From assembly GCA_002421605.1 (NCBI GenBank), contig DISJ01000006.1:91318-155317 (forward strand): 64,000 nucleotides of DNA, given 5' to 3'. Source of the DNA: Rhodobacteraceae bacterium UBA6213. Its GTDB lineage: Bacteria > Pseudomonadota > Alphaproteobacteria > Rhodobacterales > Rhodobacteraceae. Shown here piece after piece: positions 60,722 through 64,000 of this stretch. Both the position numbers and the translations under genes were made by a program. The notes under the pieces are model-generated. The model had not been told where the DNA came from, did no database searches, and saw nothing but the letters and a program-made list of their open reading frames with translations. Each line of letters opens with the position of its first letter. Position 1 is the first letter of the stretch.

Positions 60722-61558
60722 TTATCGACCCTTCTTGGCGTTACGCGAGCGGACAATGTATTTGTCCGATGCTTTGTTCTTGCGGGTCTTGGTGCCCTTG
60801 GTGCCCTTGCCCCACGGTGTAACCGGGTGCCGGCCGCCCGAGGTACGGCCTTCGCCGCCGCCATGCGGGTGATCAATCGGGTTCATTGCAACACCGCGCA
60901 CTGTCGGGCGGATGCCCATGTGGCGACGACGCCCTGCCTTGCCAAGGTTCTGGTTCGAGTGGTCGGCGTTTGATACCGCACCCACTGTTGCCATGCACTC
61001 CTGCCGCACCATGCGCAGCTCGCCCGACGACAGCCGGATCTGCGCATAGCCGCCATCACGGCCAACGAACTGGGCATAAGTGCCCGCTGCGCGCGCCATT
61101 TGGCCGCCCTTGCCGGGCTTCAGCTCGACGTTGTGCACGATTGTGCCGATCGGCATGCCCGAGAACGGCATCGCGTTGCCGGGTTTCACGTCGGTCTTTG
61201 CGCCAGCGATAACGCTGTCACCTACGGCCAAGCGCTGCGGCGCAAGAATATAGGTCTGCTCGCCGTCCGCATATTTCACCAGCGCGATGAAGGCGGTGCG
61301 GTTCGGGTCATATTCGATCCGCTCGACAACAGCCGCCATGTCGAACTTGGTGCGCTTGAAATCGACGATCCGGTAGAGGCGCTTGGCGCCGCCACCTTTG
61401 TGCCACATCGTGATCCGCCCGGTATTGTTCCGGCCACCCGTTTTGCTAAGACCCTGTGTCAGGGTCTTGACGGGGCGGCCTTTCCAAAGCTCCGAACGGT
61501 CGATCAGAACCAGCCCGCGCTGGCCTGGCGTAGTCGGATTATACGACTTGAGTGCCAT
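60722..61558 (-). CDS. rplB: 50S ribosomal protein L2
   Basis: This 278-residue L2 has GGRNNTGRITMWHKGGGAKR and the peptidyl-transferase-linked NPIDHPHGGGEGRTSGGRHP. ATG 61558 (MALKSYNPTTPGQRG) is the family start. The 116-base gap upstream contains a strong hairpin. Confidence 0.98.
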   Translation of the reverse strand: MALKSYNPTTPGQRGLVLIDRSELWKGRPVKTLTQGLSKTGGRNNTGRITMWHKGGGAKRLYRIVDFKRTKFDMAAVVERIEYDPNRTAFIALVKYADGEQTYILAPQRLAVGDSVIAGAKTDVKPGNAMPFSGMPIGTIVHNVELKPGKGGQMARAAGTYAQFVGRDGGYAQIRLSSGELRMVRQECMATVGAVSNADHSNQNLGKAGRRRHMGIRPTVRGVAMNPIDHPHGGGEGRTSGGRHPVTPWGKGTKGTKTRKNKASDKYIVRSRNAKKGR

Positions 61559-61632
61559 GCTTTCTGTCTTCCGTTGCTTTGGACCAAAGGTCCGTTTCCG
61601 AATGGGCAAGAGTGCCCGTCTTCAAAATGATC

Positions 61633-61657
61633 CGCGGCCCCGGAACCCGGGGCCGCG
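61633..61657 (-). terminator. Strong hairpin between rplW and rplB
   Basis: CGCGGCCCCGG (61633-61643) and CCGGGGCCGCG (61647-61657) form a perfect eleven-base stem with a three-base loop in the rplW-rplB gap. No T run follows on the minus strand. It may tune expression of the genes after rplW. Confidence 0.6.
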
Positions 61658-61674
61658 AGATTCGTTGCCTTCTA

Positions 61675-61971
61675 TCAAAGCCCCGTGGAGACGTCGATAG
61701 TGTTCCCCGCTTCAAGGGTCACATAGGCCTTTTTCACGTCGTTACGGACGCCGGGGCGACCGCGGAACTTTTTCACCTTGCCTTTGGTCACGACGGTGTT
61801 GACCGCCTTCACCTTGACACCGAAAAGCGCCTCGACGGCTTCCTTGATCACCGGCTTGCTGGCGTCGATCGCCACCTGAAACACCACTGCGCCATGTTCT
61901 GAGGCGGCAGTAGCCTTTTCGGTGATGATCGGCTTGCGGATCACGTCGTAGTGTTCTGCTTTCGCGGTCAT
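61675..61971 (-). CDS. rplW: 50S ribosomal protein L23
   Basis: This 98-residue L23 has DVIRKPIITEKATAASEHGA and the exit-tunnel docking region VNTVVTKGKVKKFRGRPGVR. It overlaps rplD by four bases. Confidence 0.97.
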   Translation of the reverse strand: MTAKAEHYDVIRKPIITEKATAASEHGAVVFQVAIDASKPVIKEAVEALFGVKVKAVNTVVTKGKVKKFRGRPGVRNDVKKAYVTLEAGNTIDVSTGL

Positions 61972-62588
61972 TTCAGACGAGCCTCCAGGGCTTCGACACC
62001 GGCCTTGGTGATCACCAGTTGATCACGCAGCAGGATGTCATAGACGTTGGCACCCATCGACGGCAGCACATCGATGCCTTCGATGTTGCGTGCCGCACGG
62101 GCGAAGTTTTCGTTCACATCGGCACCGTCGATGATCAACACGCGCTTCCAGCCAAGCTCGCGCGCGGCTTTCGCCAGAATCGCGGTCTTGCCTTCGGCCA
62201 TCTCGATCGAGTCGATCACCATCAGGTTGCCCTCGCCGGCTTTCGCCGAAAGCGCATGGCGCAGGCCAAGCGCGCGGAACTTCTTGTTCAGATCATGCGC
62301 ATGGCTGCGCGGGATCGGGCCCTTGACGACACCGCCGTGGCGGAAGATCGGCGCCTTCTTGGAACCGTGGCGAGCGCCGCCGGTGCCTTTTTGGCGGTAG
62401 ATCTTTTTGGTCGAGTAGGACACTTCTGCGCGGGTCAGCACCGAGTGAGTGCCAGCCTGAGCCTTAGCACGCTGCCAGCGCACGACGCGGTGCAGAATGT
62501 CTGCGCGCGGCTCGAGGCCAAACAGCGCGTCGTCCAGATCGATCGTGCCGGCTTTGCCGCCGTCAAGTTTGATCACATCGAGTTTCAT
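61968..62588 (-). CDS. rplD: 50S ribosomal protein L4
   Basis: This 206-residue L4 has the long loop STKKIYRQKGTGGARHGSKK and VFRHGGVVKG-like IFRHGGVVKGPIPRSHAHDL. It overlaps rplC by four bases. Confidence 0.97.
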   Translation of the reverse strand: MKLDVIKLDGGKAGTIDLDDALFGLEPRADILHRVVRWQRAKAQAGTHSVLTRAEVSYSTKKIYRQKGTGGARHGSKKAPIFRHGGVVKGPIPRSHAHDLNKKFRALGLRHALSAKAGEGNLMVIDSIEMAEGKTAILAKAARELGWKRVLIIDGADVNENFARAARNIEGIDVLPSMGANVYDILLRDQLVITKAGVEALEARLK

Positions 62589-63469
62589 GCTTCACCGCCT
62601 TCGGGCTTCTTGTCAGCCGACTCTGTGTCAGTCTGATCTTCGCCGTCACCTTTGAGGGCCGCAGCCGCCGCAGAGGCCTTGAGGGCAGCCTGCTCGGCCG
62701 CCTGTGCTTCCAGACGTGCGGCTTCTTCTGCCGCTGCTTCTGCCGCCGCCGCCGCTGCCGCAGCCTCTGCCGCCGCGTGCGCCGCTTTCTGCGCCGAACG
62801 CAGAGCTGCCGGGACGATCACAGACGAGGGAATCGGTTTTTTTACCGCGTCCTTGACAGTAACCCATCCGCCGGCATGACCTGGGACAGAACCCTTGATC
62901 ATCAGAAGGCCGCGCTCAGCATCCGTGCGAACGACCTGCAGGTTCTGCGTGGTCGTACGAACGGCGCCCATGTGGCCCGCCATTTTCTTGCCTTTGAACA
63001 CCTTGCCGGGTTCCTGGCACTGACCTGTCGAACCGTGCGAACGGTGGCTGACCGAAACACCGTGCGTGGCGCGCAGACCGCCGAAGTTGTGCCGCTTCAT
63101 GGCACCCTGGAAGCCTTTACCAATCGAGGTACCGGCGATGTCCACGAACTGACCAGCGAAATAATGGTCCGCAGTGATTTCCTCGCCGACGCCGATCATG
63201 CAATCCGAGGTTACCCGGAATTCAGCAACCTTGCGCTTGGGCGCCACGTTCGCCTTGGCGAAGTGGCCGCGCATGGCGGCGGTCGTGCGCTTGGCCTTGG
63301 CTACGCCCGCACCAAGCTGCACGGCAGTATAGCCGTCATGCTCGGTGGTGCGTTGCGCTACCACTTGCAGGTTGTCGAGTTGAAGCACGGTCACCGGAAC
63401 TTGACGGCCGTCTTCGAGGAACAGCCGGGTCATGCCCAGCTTCTTGGCGATTACACCAGAACGCAACAT
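62585..63469 (-). CDS. rplC: 50S ribosomal protein L3 with Ala-rich C-terminal extension
   Basis: This protein is 294 residues; E. coli L3 is 209. The core is normal: MLRSGVIAKKLGMTRLFLED, SIGKGFQGAMKRHNFGGLRA, HRSHGSTGQCQEPGKVFKGK. From about residue 220 an extension rich in Ala, Glu and Lys (AAHAAAEAAAAAAAAEAAAE) forms a likely helix and ends in an acidic tail. ATG 63469 was chosen over the 63502 start. The extension probably reaches out on the ribosome surface. Confidence 0.96.
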   Translation of the reverse strand: MLRSGVIAKKLGMTRLFLEDGRQVPVTVLQLDNLQVVAQRTTEHDGYTAVQLGAGVAKAKRTTAAMRGHFAKANVAPKRKVAEFRVTSDCMIGVGEEITADHYFAGQFVDIAGTSIGKGFQGAMKRHNFGGLRATHGVSVSHRSHGSTGQCQEPGKVFKGKKMAGHMGAVRTTTQNLQVVRTDAERGLLMIKGSVPGHAGGWVTVKDAVKKPIPSSVIVPAALRSAQKAAHAAAEAAAAAAAAEAAAEEAARLEAQAAEQAALKASAAAAALKGDGEDQTDTESADKKPEGGEA

Positions 63470-63482
63470 TGCCAAGCCCCCC

Positions 63483-63791
63483 TTAAACTTTGATCTCGAC
63501 ATCCACGCCCGCGGCGAGGTCGAGCTTCATCAGCGCGTCCACGGTCTGCGGGGTGGGGTCGACGATGTCCAGAAGGCGTTTGTGGGTACGAATTTCCCAC
63601 TGGTCACGCGACTTCTTGTCGATGTGCGGTCCGCGCAGAACGCAGAATTTCTCGATCTTGTTCGGCAGCGGAATCGGGCCGCGCACCGTTGCGCCCGTGC
63701 GCTTGGCCGTGTTTACGATTTCAGCGGTGCTGGCGTCCAGCACGCGGAAATCGAAGGCCTTGAGCCGGATACGAATGTTTTGACTGGTCAT
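63483..63791 (-). CDS. rpsJ: 30S ribosomal protein S10
   Basis: This 102-residue S10 has IRIRLKAFDFRVLDASTAEI and RDQWEIRTHKRLLDIVDPTP. It is the first gene of the S10 group after tuf. Confidence 0.98.
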   Translation of the reverse strand: MTSQNIRIRLKAFDFRVLDASTAEIVNTAKRTGATVRGPIPLPNKIEKFCVLRGPHIDKKSRDQWEIRTHKRLLDIVDPTPQTVDALMKLDLAAGVDVEIKV

Positions 63792-63822
63792 GTCATGCCT
63801 CTTGCGGGCTTAAGGTTGAGAG

Positions 63823-63849
63823 GCAGACGGGGCATCATGCCCCGCCTGC
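63823..63849 (-). repeat. Hairpin between tuf and rpsJ
   Basis: GCAG-x-CGGGGCA and TGCCCCG-x-CTGC are complementary across one mismatch with a three-base loop. It lies 13 bases after the tuf stop. There is no T run on the transcribed side, so it may balance tuf and S10 operon levels rather than end transcription. Confidence 0.5.
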
Positions 63850-63862
63850 TTCGAACCACGTC

Positions 63863-64000
63863 TTACTTAATGATCTTCGAGACGACGCCTGCACCGACGG
63901 TGCGGCCGCCTTCGCGGATGGCGAAGCGGAGCTTCTCTTCCATCGCGATCGGCTGGATCAGCTCGACTTCGAACTTCAGGTTGTCGCCCGGCATCACCAT
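63863..64000 (-). CDS. tuf: Elongation factor Tu, C-terminal part
   Basis: The last 45 residues of EF-Tu are visible, ending at TAA 63863-63865: MVMPGDNLKFEVELIQPIAM, then RFAIREGGRTVGAGVVSKII. The rest lies beyond the window. EF-Tu brings aminoacyl-tRNA to the ribosome; its gene usually precedes rpsJ in this order. Confidence 0.97.
   Translation of the reverse strand: MVMPGDNLKFEVELIQPIAMEEKLRFAIREGGRTVGAGVVSKIIK

Overview
The window looks like chromosome of a high-GC alphaproteobacterium of the Rhodobacterales (Rhodobacter/Roseobacter relatives). The evidence is gene content and order: a bztABCD amino-acid transporter, an ATP12 F1-assembly chaperone, a MipZ division ATPase beside the rpsP-rimM-trmD-rplS-rpmE cluster, rpmH-rnpA-yidD-ttcA-yidC-engB-argB in series, and a tuf-S10-spc-alpha ribosomal superoperon. 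No phage genes, insertion sequences or CRISPR arrays were seen. Species cannot be named from this.

Layout. 1-13.6 kb: the end of a DMSO reductase anchor gene, a single-domain AsnC-type protein, a TauE/TIGR02186 pair, a five-gene nucleoside ABC transporter plus purine nucleoside phosphorylase operon with an unusual structured leader, tsaB-rimI-like, a NifU-type Fe-S protein, a universal stress protein, a large unknown membrane protein, a class IV aminotransferase, an EamA transporter and a frameshifted VOC gene. 13.7-18 kb: truA, ycjX-ycjF-like pair and a LysR regulator. 18.2-24.1 kb: ffh, three tandem GNAT acetyltransferases, chorismate mutase, rpsP-rimM-trmD-rplS-rpmE ending at a strong terminator. 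24.2-28 kb: mipZ, tRNA-Arg(ACG), a DUF4405-like membrane protein and a sensor histidine kinase. 28-37.1 kb: rpmH-rnpA-yidD-ttcA, a degenerate GGDEF-EAL protein, yidC-MOSC-engB, argB, an iron-sulfur protein and a SixA-type phosphatase.

37.1-47.5 kb, minus strand: bztDCBA (amino-acid uptake, with a 13-bp hairpin after bztA), ATP12-HAD-rluC-crcB-rarA, then a luxI-luxR quorum-sensing pair. 47.6-64 kb, minus strand: the ribosomal superoperon from tuf to rplQ, including secY, adk and rpoA. It is broken at two normally continuous points. A UbiA-family prenyltransferase-like gene sits between rplP and rpmC, and a 49-codon small ORF with its own ribosome binding site and a palindromic upstream site sits between rpmD and rplO. 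Each insert is preceded by a hairpin after the upstream ribosomal gene.

The most interesting observations are these two inserts, the candidate three-way-junction leader that could mask the ribosome binding site of the nucleoside transporter operon, the degenerate c-di-GMP-type protein, and the quorum-sensing pair next to rplQ. All functional calls come from reading the sequence and known family motifs; no database search was possible.
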